Shown here: positions 8,652-17,135 of the stretch, piece after piece | How positions within the stretch are numbered: position 1 is the stretch's first letter | How the letters are laid out: the number at the start of each line of letters is the position of its first letter | From: JABDJX01 sp039942715 | GTDB lineage: Bacteria; Pseudomonadota; Alphaproteobacteria; Rhodobacterales; Rhodobacteraceae | Reading direction: 5' to 3' | Length of the DNA: 64,000 nucleotides | Assembly: GCA_039942715.1 (NCBI GenBank) | Contig: JBDVBY010000007.1 | Span: 124,001-188,000 of the forward strand | Made by a program: the position numbers and the translations under genes | The notes under the pieces: model-generated | The model's input: only the letters and a program-made list of their open reading frames with translations | Database searches by the model: none | Told to the model about the DNA's origin: nothing

Positions 8652-9959
8652 ATGGACCCGACCGACCCTTCGATGATTGATTCAGCCTTCTGGTTAACCT
8701 GCGGTGGCATTGCGCTGCTCTTGGTCTTGTCCGGCTTCTTCTCTGGTTCTGAAACTGCGCTGACCGCTGCCTCGCGGGGCAAGCTGAAATCACGTGCGGA
8801 ACGCGGTGATAAAGGAGCTCAGCGCGCGTTGGAAGTGACCGAGGACAACGAGCGTTTGATCGGCTCGGTCTTGTTGGGCAATAACCTTGTGAACATCTTG
8901 GCCACCTCCTTGGCCACAGCGTTGCTCACGCGTGTTTTTGGCGAATCTGGCGTAGCACTGGCCACTTTGGTGATGACGCTCTTGGTGCTGATCTTTGCTG
9001 AAGTGCTGCCCAAGACCTATGCCATCTCGAACTCAGAAACCGCCGCCTCGCTTGTCGCGCGCCCAATCGGTCTTGTTGTGCGCGTGCTCGCACCCATTGT
9101 GACCTTTGTGCGGTTTATCGTGCGCCGGCTTTTGCGGATGTTTGGCGTGCAAATTGACGCCGACAGCCAAATCATGGTGCGCGAAGAAATCGCCGGCACG
9201 CTGCAGCTTGGCCATTCCGAAGGCACGGTTGAAAAAGAAGACCGGGACCGGATTTTGGGCGCGCTCGATCTGGGCGATCGCACTGTCGAAGAGATCATGC
9301 TGCACCGCCGTCATATCGAGATGATCGACGCCGATCTTCCGCCGCAAGAGGTGCTGGAGTTGTGTCTGAATTCTGCGCACACGCGGCTGCCGATCTATCG
9401 CGGTGAGCAGGAAAACATCATCGGCGTGCTGCACGCGAAAGACTTGCTGCGCTCGATGTATGCGCGCGCAACGCAAGACAGCGATGAGGATACTTTTTCG
9501 GATTTCGACCTTAGCCAAGTGGCGATGAAACCCTATTTTGTGCCTGAAACGACAACGCTTGATGAGCAGATGCGGCAGTTTTTGCGTCGCGCCACCCACT
9601 TTGCTTTGGTGGTGGATGAATACGGGGCATTGGAAGGGTTGATCACGCTGGAAGACATTCTTGAAGAGATTGTGGGCGAGATCACGGATGAATTTGATAT
9701 CGACGAAGAACATCCGATCCGGCGCACTAACGCAGGCGATGTTGTGGTGGACGGCGCGATGACAATCCGCGATTTGAATCGCGCGACCGATTGGACGCTT
9801 CCCGATGACGAGGCCAACACGGTCGCCGGTCTGGTGATCCACGAGGCGCAAACGATCCCGATCAAGGGCCAAGTGTTTTCGTTCCACGGGTTTCGCTTTG
9901 AGATTCTCGAGCGATCCGAGAACCGTATTTCACGGCTTAAGATTAGAGGTTTGGGATGA
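8652..9959 (+). CDS. HlyC/CorC (CNNM) family transporter with CBS pair
   Basis: 435 residues. The N-terminal DUF21 transmembrane domain (about 8-200) includes FFSGSETALTAASR and EVLPKTYAI; a CBS pair follows (about 215-345, with TRLPIYRGEQENIIGVLHAKDLL and DEYGALEGLITLEDILEEIVGEI), and then the CorC_HlyC C-terminal domain. Family members handle magnesium or other divalent cations and are often misannotated as hemolysins. Co-directional with xerD and overlapped by the next gene by four bases. Confidence 0.9.
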   Translation: MDPTDPSMIDSAFWLTCGGIALLLVLSGFFSGSETALTAASRGKLKSRAERGDKGAQRALEVTEDNERLIGSVLLGNNLVNILATSLATALLTRVFGESGVALATLVMTLLVLIFAEVLPKTYAISNSETAASLVARPIGLVVRVLAPIVTFVRFIVRRLLRMFGVQIDADSQIMVREEIAGTLQLGHSEGTVEKEDRDRILGALDLGDRTVEEIMLHRRHIEMIDADLPPQEVLELCLNSAHTRLPIYRGEQENIIGVLHAKDLLRSMYARATQDSDEDTFSDFDLSQVAMKPYFVPETTTLDEQMRQFLRRATHFALVVDEYGALEGLITLEDILEEIVGEITDEFDIDEEHPIRRTNAGDVVVDGAMTIRDLNRATDWTLPDDEANTVAGLVIHEAQTIPIKGQVFSFHGFRFEILERSENRISRLKIRGLG

Positions 9960-10267
9960 TCAGACATATCGTGGCGCTGCGGTTTAGTGCGTCTGTTTCG
10001 GCGGATGAGAAAGCAGTTTTATTCGCTGATCTGGCTGCACTGCAGGACGTGGTTGAAGGCGCGTTGGATTTTCAGGTGCGTCGCAACATTAGCCCCGAGA
10101 CAGCGGTTGTGCATGGGTTTGCCGATTTGTTTTGGTTTGATTTTACCGATGAAACGGCGCGCGATGCGTATTTGGCCCATCCCGAACATCAGGCTGTGGG
10201 GGGACGGTTGACGGCTGCTTGTGCTGGCGGTGTGGATGGGATCACGGTTTTGGACTTCGAAATCTAG
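9956..10267 (+). CDS. Dabb (stress-responsive A/B barrel) domain protein
   Basis: 103 residues. It starts MIRHIVALRFSASVS and ends VDGITVLDFEI, with the central HPEHQAVGGRL segment typical of Dabb ferredoxin-like dimers. No enzymatic residues are evident; members bind small hydrophobic ligands or act in stress responses. The ATG overlaps the TGA of the CorC-like transporter (ATGA), so it is probably co-translated with it. Confidence 0.85.
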   Translation: MIRHIVALRFSASVSADEKAVLFADLAALQDVVEGALDFQVRRNISPETAVVHGFADLFWFDFTDETARDAYLAHPEHQAVGGRLTAACAGGVDGITVLDFEI

Positions 10268-10284
10268 GTTTCGCCGCAGCTGCG

Positions 10285-10346
10285 CTTGCATCGATCCATC
10301 GGGGGTTTCACCACCGGACCCCCAGAGTATTTCTCAATAGATGAAG
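10285..10346 (-). repeat. stop-adjacent hairpin repeat, copy 2
   Basis: On the minus strand it begins one base after the stop of the MotB-like gene, with box CTTCATCTATTGAGAAATAC and then CTGGGGG. A 6-bp-arm hairpin (ACCCCC / GGGGGT in plus coordinates 10301-10323) follows, with a GATCG tail. Same layout as the other copies but a weaker stem. Confidence 0.65.
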
Positions 10347-10347
10347 T

Positions 10348-12336
10348 TTAGCGCTCGGTGAGTTTTAGCTCGATCCGGCGATTTTGAGCGCGGGCCTCGT
10401 TTGTGTCGGCCTGATTGACAGGGCGGTATTCGCCAAAACCCGTGGCAGCCAAGCGTTCAGGCGGGAAGCCAAGTTGTTCTGTGAGGAATTTTACAACCGA
10501 TAGGGCGCGCCCTTGGCTGAGCTCCCAGTTATCGGCAAACTCGCCCGTGCCGGAGAGGGGCACATTATCGGTGTGTCCATCCACTCGAATGATCCAGTCA
10601 ATTTCGTTCGGGATTTGATCAGCAACATCGGACAGGATGGCGGCGACGTTGGCGATTTGCGTCTGGCCTTCGCCTGAGAGCGTAGCGGAGGCGGATTCAA
10701 AAAGTACTTCAGAGGAGAAGATGAAGCGATCCCCGACGACCTGAATGCCTTCACGGTCCCCGAGGACTTGGCGCAATGTGCCAAAGAATTCCGAGCGGTA
10801 GTCGGCCAGCGTGGCATTTTCTTCGTTCAGACGTTCGGCTTCAAGACGCAGGCGTTCGGCTTCGGCGGCTTCCAAAGCAGCGCGGCGTTGTTGTTCAGAC
10901 GCGGCGCGGGCAAGGGCTTGGTTGAGTTGGCTTCCCAAAGCTTCGATGCGAATTTGGCTGCTTTCGTCTGCCGAAGCGGCGGCGTCTAACAGCCCTTGGA
11001 GCCCGTCAAGTTCTGAGCGTAGGGTGGCGATTTGCGCATTTAGCGCGGCGACCTGGCGTTGAGCATCGCTTGAAATACCTTCTTCTTGTTCAAGCTGACG
11101 GCGCGCGGTGGCAAGCAAGGTTTCTTGGCGTTCGCGCTCGGACATTTGGATTGTCGCCTGATTTTCGGCAGCAATCCGGGCGGCGAGAGCGGCGGCGAGT
11201 TGCTCGCGCAAAGTCGCACTGTCGGCCGACGCCGTGCGGAGCGATTGGACTTCGGCAGCCAAGCGATCGCGCTCGGTAAGAAGTTGAGCCAAGCGCAGGT
11301 CTGTGTCTTCGGCGGAGGTGGTCAGCGTTTCAAGGCGGGCTTGGGCTTGTGAAAGTTCAGCGCGCAAAGCATCCGCATCAGCGCGGGCGGTATCACGCTC
11401 GACAGTTGCTAAGGCCAGCTGATCTTGCAGCGTGCTGCTGGTGGCTTCAGTGTCACTTAGCGCGCCTTCAGTCGTTTCCAGCCGGATCAGCGCGTCGGCA
11501 AGCTTGGCGTCAAGCTCGTCTTCGATGGCGTTCGCGGCGGCCAAAAGCGTCAGCGTGTTTTCCGCGTCTTGGCGTTGGGCCTCAAGCGACAGCGACATGG
11601 CGGTGAGTTCTGCATCCGCTTCTTCCAGCCGCGTGCGAAGTGCCTCTGCGGCGGCGGCTTCTACAAGGCGGGCTTGTTCGGCTGCGCTTAGTGCGGTTTG
11701 TGTCTCGGCAAGTGTTTGATCTCGCGCTGCGGCTTGGGCGCGCAAGTCAGCGGTGAGTGCTTCGAGGGCTTCGGCTTCGGCGGCGGCACGGCGGGCTTCT
11801 TCTATTTGCAGGTCAATCTCATCTCGCGCGCTGGCGAGTGCCAGTTGCATGGCCTCTTGTTCGGTAAGCAATTCTGTACGCGCGGTCTCTAACTCTTCAA
11901 CCGTGGCTGACAGGCGTTCGCCTTCGGCCAGTGCCGTGTCGCGTTGGCTAAGCAGGGTTGCGACCTGTGTCTCAAAACTGGCGATGGCGGCGTCGCGTTC
12001 AGCAAGCGCGTTGGCTTGGGTGTCGATTTGAGTGGTCAGATTGGCAATCAGGCTGGCTTGTTGGTCAGACGTGCTTTGTAGCGTCGTCAGATTGTCTTCC
12101 AATTGCGCGGTGCGTTGTTGGGACAAGCCAAGTGCTTGCCCCAAAGCGGTGACCTCGGCGGCTAGCTCGTCAAGCTCGCTTTCCTGACCTGTGATTGTAT
12201 CGCGCAAAACGCCCTGGACGACCATAAAGATCGTAAGCACGAACATCAGCACCAAGAGCAGCGCCGTCATTGCGTCTACAAAACCCGGCCAGATTGCGCC
12301 GGACATGCGGTTGGTGGATCTGCGCGACAGCGCCAC
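10348..12336 (-). CDS. MotB/OmpA-like protein with very long coiled coil
   Basis: 662 residues. A single N-terminal membrane helix (about 17-41) contains an Asp in FVDAMTALLLVLMF, in the position of the proton-conducting Asp of MotB. A continuous Gln/Ala/Glu/Leu-rich coiled coil follows at about 45-500, and then a C-terminal OmpA/MotB peptidoglycan-binding domain (DGHTDNVPL, NWELSQGRA, GFGEYRPV, ARAQNRRIE). It lies four bases behind its MotA/ExbB-like partner, so the two likely form a proton-driven stator anchored to peptidoglycan. Not flagellar: no flagellar genes are nearby and the spacer is far longer than in MotB. Confidence 0.85.
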   Translation of the reverse strand: MALSRRSTNRMSGAIWPGFVDAMTALLLVLMFVLTIFMVVQGVLRDTITGQESELDELAAEVTALGQALGLSQQRTAQLEDNLTTLQSTSDQQASLIANLTTQIDTQANALAERDAAIASFETQVATLLSQRDTALAEGERLSATVEELETARTELLTEQEAMQLALASARDEIDLQIEEARRAAAEAEALEALTADLRAQAAARDQTLAETQTALSAAEQARLVEAAAAEALRTRLEEADAELTAMSLSLEAQRQDAENTLTLLAAANAIEDELDAKLADALIRLETTEGALSDTEATSSTLQDQLALATVERDTARADADALRAELSQAQARLETLTTSAEDTDLRLAQLLTERDRLAAEVQSLRTASADSATLREQLAAALAARIAAENQATIQMSERERQETLLATARRQLEQEEGISSDAQRQVAALNAQIATLRSELDGLQGLLDAAASADESSQIRIEALGSQLNQALARAASEQQRRAALEAAEAERLRLEAERLNEENATLADYRSEFFGTLRQVLGDREGIQVVGDRFIFSSEVLFESASATLSGEGQTQIANVAAILSDVADQIPNEIDWIIRVDGHTDNVPLSGTGEFADNWELSQGRALSVVKFLTEQLGFPPERLAATGFGEYRPVNQADTNEARAQNRRIELKLTER

Positions 12337-12339
12337 GGA

Positions 12340-13512
12340 TCAGGACCCGATATCGCTGCTGCGGGCACGGCCCAGAGAGCGGATGGCTTGGGTCAGTTGG
12401 GCAATGTCGGCGCGCAACTCGCCCATGCTTTCTTGGCGTCCGGCTGAGATTTCTTCCAAGATGCGCAGCATTTGCACATCCATCGAACGCAAGCGCATGC
12501 GACTTTCGGCATCAAATTCGCCGGTACTGCCATCTCCGGCCATGTTTTCAATAGCAACAGCAAGACGGTTTTGGCTTTCGATCACCTGAGAGTTGTCGCC
12601 GCCGCCCAAGTGAGCGGAAAGCAATTGAACGGCTTCAGAGAGTTGGCCCAAGTTTGCGTCGGCTTCTTCGCGCCGCGCGTTGGCTTGAGCAAAGAAGGTC
12701 TGCATTGATTCAAGGCGTTCGGCCATGTGTTCGGCCAGTTGTGCGACCGCGGATTGATCGCCGCCACCTTCGCCATCGCTTGCCATCGACAGGCGCGTGA
12801 TGGTTGAGAGCCAGTCTTCCAACTCGCGGTAAAACCGGTTTTGGCCGTGGCTGGCGAAGAGCTCAAGAAGACCAACGACAAGCGATCCTGCGAGGCCGAG
12901 AAGCGACGAGGCGAATGCGACGCCCATGCCGCCAAGCTGTTCCTCAAGGCCGGACATCAGACGCTCAAACACGGCCACGCCTGTGTCGCCTTCTTGCGGG
13001 GCAAGCGATCGGATGGTGTCAACGACGGCAGGAACGGTGGTGGCAAGGCCGTAGAAAGTACCAAGAAGGCCAAGGAAAATCAGCAAGTTAACGATGTATC
13101 GCGTGATGTCGCGCGCTTCGTCAATACGAGTGGCAACGGAATCAAGGATCGAGCGCGAGGAAGCGGCACCAATCTGGGTGCGCGCGCCGCGTTTGCGCAA
13201 CAACGCTGCGAGTGAGGCAAGCAGGCGGGGTGCTTTGGTGAACTGATGTCCGGGTCGGTCGTGTGCAAATCCTTCAATCCAACTTACCGACGAGCCGATC
13301 TGGAATACTTGCCAGAAGCAGGCCAGCACACCAATGACAAAGACTATGCCAATGAACCCATTGAGGTAAGGGTTGGCCAGAAACACTGGAGCGACTTGTG
13401 GATAGGCGACGTAAGCGCCGGCGCCCACAAGGCCCAGAACAATAATCATCGTCAGTATCTGACGGTAAGGAAGCGTAAACTGCCGCTCGGCCTCGCGATC
13501 CGGTTGATCCAT
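12340..13512 (-). CDS. MotA/TolQ/ExbB-like proton channel protein
   Basis: 390 residues with four predicted membrane helices: about 18-38, 48-70, 137-157 (LLIFLGLLGTFYGLATT) and 195-220 (GVAFASSLLGLAGSLVVGLL). The last two carry the signature of the MotA/TolQ/ExbB channel. A roughly 160-residue cytoplasmic C-terminal helix-rich tail follows. Translated just ahead of the MotB/OmpA-like partner. The energy-coupled process it drives is unknown; envelope mechanics or transport are possible. Confidence 0.85.
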   Translation of the reverse strand: MDQPDREAERQFTLPYRQILTMIIVLGLVGAGAYVAYPQVAPVFLANPYLNGFIGIVFVIGVLACFWQVFQIGSSVSWIEGFAHDRPGHQFTKAPRLLASLAALLRKRGARTQIGAASSRSILDSVATRIDEARDITRYIVNLLIFLGLLGTFYGLATTVPAVVDTIRSLAPQEGDTGVAVFERLMSGLEEQLGGMGVAFASSLLGLAGSLVVGLLELFASHGQNRFYRELEDWLSTITRLSMASDGEGGGDQSAVAQLAEHMAERLESMQTFFAQANARREEADANLGQLSEAVQLLSAHLGGGDNSQVIESQNRLAVAIENMAGDGSTGEFDAESRMRLRSMDVQMLRILEEISAGRQESMGELRADIAQLTQAIRSLGRARSSDIGS

Positions 13513-13608
13513 TTTGGGGCCCGGGTCCTGTCGCTGTTGTTGTTCGCGCTAGGATAGTTAACAACGGCCCCCGTGCCAACCGATTGTTTCGCTTTGGCTG
13601 CGCCAAAT

Positions 13609-13675
13609 CGATCAATTGGGGCGCGGCCCCGTCCCTTTGGAGCGCCCCCAAGGTATTTTTATCAGGAAGAAGAGG
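13609..13675 (-). repeat. stop-adjacent hairpin repeat, copy 3
   Basis: On the minus strand, directly after the stop of the ChaC-like gene: CCTCTTCTTCCTGATAAAAA, then TACCTTGGGGG, a short GGGGC/GCCCC hairpin (plus 13618-13630) and an AATTGATCG tail. It separates the ChaC gene from the MotA/MotB-like operon downstream. Confidence 0.65.
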
Positions 13676-14242
13676 TTAAGTGGCGTCTTTGGTGAGACTG
13701 CGCACGCGATTTGCCAGCCATTCAAGATCGGGGTCGGTGAGTTTAAGGTCTTTGAGCCTGTCTGCCGTGTTCCACAGGTATTCGGTGTTCGGGCCACGTC
13801 CGCCGATGGCTTTGGAAATGATCAGCGCTTGTTCATCGAGACTGAAGTGCGGGACGTATTGGGTGTGCTCGCGATCCACGACATAGGCCAGCGTCGTGAT
13901 TTCAGTGCCGTCGCGAAGATTTGCGGGAAGCAGGCGCTCGACGTAGGCAGAGGAGACAAGCTCGCGCTCGCGCAAATAAGCGATGGTTTTCTCTTCGGCG
14001 CCTGCCTCGACGCGCAAGGCAAGGCCTTCGCAGAGTGTGGAGTCGTCGGCATCAAGGGCAAGAACAAGACCGGGCGCGGCAACTGTGCCACGATGGTGGA
14101 TCGAGGCCATACAAAAGCTGCGCGCAAAGCCGGGCAGAGTGGCCAAGCGCGACTCGGCAATCGGGAAACCGGGTTGCCACATCAGCGAGGCATAGCCAAA
14201 GACCCACAGGGGGTTCTGTTCAAATACTTTGTCTTCTGTCAT
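13676..14242 (-). CDS. gamma-glutamylcyclotransferase (ChaC type)
   Basis: 188 residues. The substrate-binding loop WVFGYASLMWQPGF near residues 13-26 matches the YGSL motif of ChaC proteins, followed by RSFCMASIHHRGT and GLVLALD. ChaC enzymes cleave glutathione to 5-oxoproline and Cys-Gly in the cytoplasm. The length suits the glutathione-specific class. Transcribed divergently from the DUF2125 gene. Confidence 0.88.
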   Translation of the reverse strand: MTEDKVFEQNPLWVFGYASLMWQPGFPIAESRLATLPGFARSFCMASIHHRGTVAAPGLVLALDADDSTLCEGLALRVEAGAEEKTIAYLRERELVSSAYVERLLPANLRDGTEITTLAYVVDREHTQYVPHFSLDEQALIISKAIGGRGPNTEYLWNTADRLKDLKLTDPDLEWLANRVRSLTKDAT

Positions 14243-14306
14243 GAGCGCGTTAAATCAGTGCTTTGCCGGAAGGAAAAGCCCAAAGGCCCAAAGAGGATTG
14301 TCTATT

Positions 14307-15305
14307 ATGAGCCGCGTCGTCGTCATTATCTTATCTTTCTTTTGTCTATGGATGGTGTGGTGGGCTTTCGGACAGTTTGGGTATCAAAAAGGGGTAGAGG
14401 CTTGGATTGAAGATCGTCGCGGGGAGGGATGGGTTGCGGATGTGGGAGAACTTGAAACCGTTGGTTTTCCCAGCCGCTTTGATACCACTCTCACGGACGT
14501 TCAGCTGGCGGACCCGGCAACAGGCGTGGCCTGGACAGCGCCTTTTGTGCAGTTCTTGTCGCTGGCCTACAAACCCCATCAGGTGATCGCGGTTTTGCCG
14601 CAAGAGCATAGCTTTTCCACACCGCTGCAAACCCTGACAATTGCGCATTCTGAGGCCAAGGCCTCGTTGTTTTTGAAACCTTCGACATCGCTTGGGTTGG
14701 ATCGCGCGCGCCTTGTTGTGGATGCGTTAGAGGTTGGCTCGAACCGGGGCTGGGACGTTTCTTTGCGCGAAGGTCGCTTTGCGGCAGAGGATATTGGGCA
14801 GGACAATGTGTACCGCCTTGGGGTCGAAGTGTTAGAGCTAAGGCCGTCTGACGACGTGCGGGACCTGCTTGATCCGGCAGGGATTTTACCGCAAGCAATT
14901 GAGTCGTTGCGCCTTGATGCAACAGTGGGCTTTGATGCGCCTTGGGATCGTTTTGCGTTGGAAGATGCGCGCCCACAGGTGCGGTCTTTGCAGTTGGAGA
15001 ATTTGTCAGCACGTTGGGGCGATGTGACGTTTCGCGCAGCCGGGGATTTGGTGGTTGATGAACTTGGCGTGCCGGACGGGCGGATCACCATCAAGGCCGT
15101 AGAATGGCGTCAAATGCTGGCGATGGCAGTGAACGCGGGCATTTTGCCCGAAGCATTGTTGAATTCGGCTGAAAATGGGCTTGGTCTATTGGCGGCTTTG
15201 TCGGGCGACCCGAATACGCTGGATGTGCCGCTTGGGTTCGCCAATGGGCGGGTTTCGCTGGGGCCGATCCCGATTGGACCAGCCCCAAGGATTATCATTC
15301 GCTAA
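14307..15305 (+). CDS. DUF2125 domain protein, membrane-anchored
   Basis: 332 residues from ATG 14307 (MSRVVVIILSFFCLWMVWWAF). An upstream in-frame ATG at 14229 would overlap the divergent ChaC gene and is rejected. An N-terminal membrane helix or uncleaved signal (about 4-22) precedes a long beta-rich periplasmic domain with the FPSRFDTTLTDVQLADP segment seen in DUF2125. Function unknown; the repeated amphipathic strand pattern resembles AsmA-like or lipid-handling proteins, which is only an inference. Confidence 0.82.
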   Translation: MSRVVVIILSFFCLWMVWWAFGQFGYQKGVEAWIEDRRGEGWVADVGELETVGFPSRFDTTLTDVQLADPATGVAWTAPFVQFLSLAYKPHQVIAVLPQEHSFSTPLQTLTIAHSEAKASLFLKPSTSLGLDRARLVVDALEVGSNRGWDVSLREGRFAAEDIGQDNVYRLGVEVLELRPSDDVRDLLDPAGILPQAIESLRLDATVGFDAPWDRFALEDARPQVRSLQLENLSARWGDVTFRAAGDLVVDELGVPDGRITIKAVEWRQMLAMAVNAGILPEALLNSAENGLGLLAALSGDPNTLDVPLGFANGRVSLGPIPIGPAPRIIIR

Positions 15306-15322
15306 AGCACTATTTGCGTTCT

Positions 15323-15564
15323 CTAAAAGTAGTGATCCCGACGGCTACCATCAAAGGCGCCGCTTTTCAGGCAACACCGTTTGAAGCGTTTTCCCGACCC
15401 ACAGGGGCAGGGATCGCTTCGGCCAAGTTTTTCCTGCAGCTCCACATCGCCCATGCACCAAACGCGCGCCAGTTTTCACCTGCGTTTCGGATGGGAACGA
15501 TTTGCGACGTTTAGACGTGACCTCGAAAGGAGGGGCGATCTTCCGGAGTAATACGACGTGCCAT
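15323..15564 (-). pseudogene. SEC-C metal-binding small protein, apparently broken
   Basis: The stretch of more than 300 bases between the DUF2125 and extensin genes carries a minus-strand remnant. ATG 15564 opens MARRITPEDRPSFRGHV, then a TAA (15511-15513). The same frame continues through IVPIRNAGENWRAFGA, and a one-base frame change near 15455 leads into GDVELQEKLGRSDPCPCGSG and KRFKRCC, ending at TAG 15323. The CPCGSGK-x5-CC pattern is a SecA-type SEC-C zinc motif. The intact part alone (15323-15454, ATG start) encodes 43 residues. One nonsense codon and one frameshift would restore a protein of about 80 residues; a sequencing error is possible. Confidence 0.5.
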
Positions 15565-15639
15565 GACAGCCTCCATCAGTTGCTTGTGAAGGAGCGTTGA
15601 GTAAAGGCGTCGGCGACAAAAATCAACAGTTTTAGTCAG

Positions 15640-16218
15640 TTAGCGGCAGTAGGTTCCGCTTCGGTATTCCGCCACATCAAAATGGAAGTGATCCTGATGA
15701 TGCCGATCCGCGTCCGGGCCAAGAACGGTGCCAAAGGGGCCGCACGCGCCGGAATGAAGGCGGCGCAGTATTTTCGCATCAGCGCCACGCCAACCCAAAA
15801 CAGTGATGCGCGACCCATCGGCCAGGATAAACGCAGAGATATCAATCGCATTGCCCAAAGCGTGCTCTGACAGACGAGCTCCGCGTCGGCTGTTGCGTGT
15901 GCGACACGCATAGTGTGCTGCGACCTGCAAAGCGACCAAACCGCCGCCCTTGTTGCCGATTGCTGGGCGCGCAACCTCGGCCACATAGCGGTTCAATGCA
16001 TTGGCGGCCTGCGGCGTGATCGTCGCCGTTTGGGTCAGCCGCACGCCTGCCACTTCGCTAACGGCCAGCGCATTGGGGACTCCACAAGCGCCGGGGCCGG
16101 AAATGCTGCCAACCTTGCGCGCCACCATATCAGGGGCGACGCCAAGATCAGCGCTGTCGTTCCCACCACCGCAAGCGGCCAACAGAAACGTCGCACAGAT
16201 CAGAGATATCCGGGTCAT
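15640..16218 (-). CDS. extensin-like C-terminal domain lipoprotein
   Basis: 192 residues. The N-terminus MTRISLICATFLLAACGGG has a lipobox (LLAAC, Cys about 16), so it is a predicted lipoprotein. The mature domain shows the extensin-like (D-Ala-D-Ala carboxypeptidase-type) pattern: CGVPNALAV, HYACRTRNSRRGARLSEHAL, then GNAIDISAFILADG with metal-ligand type His/Asp residues and DHFHFDVAEYR. A peptidoglycan-related metallopeptidase role is inferred. Its ATG overlaps the tyrA stop, placing it last in a hisC-tyrA operon. Confidence 0.85.
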   Translation of the reverse strand: MTRISLICATFLLAACGGGNDSADLGVAPDMVARKVGSISGPGACGVPNALAVSEVAGVRLTQTATITPQAANALNRYVAEVARPAIGNKGGGLVALQVAAHYACRTRNSRRGARLSEHALGNAIDISAFILADGSRITVLGWRGADAKILRRLHSGACGPFGTVLGPDADRHHQDHFHFDVAEYRSGTYCR

Positions 16219-17135
16219 GATTTCACTCCTTTGCGGCCAAAGTCCGGGGCATCCGTGTCTTGGCCTGCTTCGATAATGCCACGTCGGATCGCGCGTGTAC
16301 GGGTGAAATAATCGTGCAAGTGCTCACCATCGCCGGTGCGGATGGCGCGCTGCAGGGCAAACAACTCTTCCGTAAAGCGGCCGAGAATTTCTAGTGTCGC
16401 GTCTTTGTTGTTCAAAAACACATCGCGCCACATGGTTGGATCAGAGGCGGCGATGCGGGTGAAGTCGCGAAAACCAGCGGCAGAGTAATTGATCACTTCG
16501 CTATCGGTCACGCGGCCAATATCATCGGCGACGCCAACCATGGTATAGGCAATAAGATGCGGCGCATGGCTGGTTACGGCCAACACAAGATCATGGTGAT
16601 CAACCTCCATCTCATCCACGTTTGATCCAAGACCACGCCAAAATGATGTAAGTCGCGCCTTGGCGGCTTCGTCTGTCCCGGGCAGGGGAGTGATCAGAAA
16701 CCAACGATCGTCAAACAGCTCGGCAAAGCCTGATTCCGGCCCTGAATGCTCGGTGCCCGCAACAGGATGGCTTGGAATAAAGTGAACGCCGTCAGGGATA
16801 TGCGGAGCAACAGCGTCCACGATCTCGCGCTTTACCGAACCTACGTCAGTCACCGTTGCACCGGGTGCCAAATGTGGACCAATCTCGCGCGCAACAGCGT
16901 CCATGGCACCAACAGGCACACAAAGAACCACCAGATCAGCACCTTTCACAGCCTCGGCTGCCGTCTCAACAACCCGGTCACACAGGCCAATGCGCCGCGC
17001 GGTTTCACGCGTTTCGGCCGACCGGGCCGTGCCAACAATCTCGTCCACAAGCCCTGCGCGCTTTGAGGCATGGCAGATCGAAGAGGCGATCAACCCAAGC
17101 CCGATCAGTGCGACACGTTCATAAATCTGGCTCAT
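16215..17135 (-). CDS. tyrA: prephenate/arogenate dehydrogenase
   Basis: 306 residues from the ATG at 17135, which overlaps the hisC stop; longer in-frame starts would run into hisC. A Rossmann dinucleotide motif (VALIGLGLIASSICHA) begins the protein. FIPSHPVAGTEHSGPESGFAELF matches the TyrA active site with the catalytic His, and NYSAAGFRDFTRIAASDP follows in the C-terminal domain. It oxidatively decarboxylates prephenate or arogenate in tyrosine synthesis; which substrate is preferred is not evident. Confidence 0.93.
   Translation of the reverse strand: MSQIYERVALIGLGLIASSICHASKRAGLVDEIVGTARSAETRETARRIGLCDRVVETAAEAVKGADLVVLCVPVGAMDAVAREIGPHLAPGATVTDVGSVKREIVDAVAPHIPDGVHFIPSHPVAGTEHSGPESGFAELFDDRWFLITPLPGTDEAAKARLTSFWRGLGSNVDEMEVDHHDLVLAVTSHAPHLIAYTMVGVADDIGRVTDSEVINYSAAGFRDFTRIAASDPTMWRDVFLNNKDATLEILGRFTEELFALQRAIRTGDGEHLHDYFTRTRAIRRGIIEAGQDTDAPDFGRKGVKS

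Noticed and set aside
10348..13512. Zorya-type defence (ZorA/ZorB) reading of the MotA/MotB-like pair
   Set aside because: No ZorC, ZorD or ZorE genes lie nearby, the long coiled coil is on the MotB-like and not the MotA-like protein, and neighbours are housekeeping genes.
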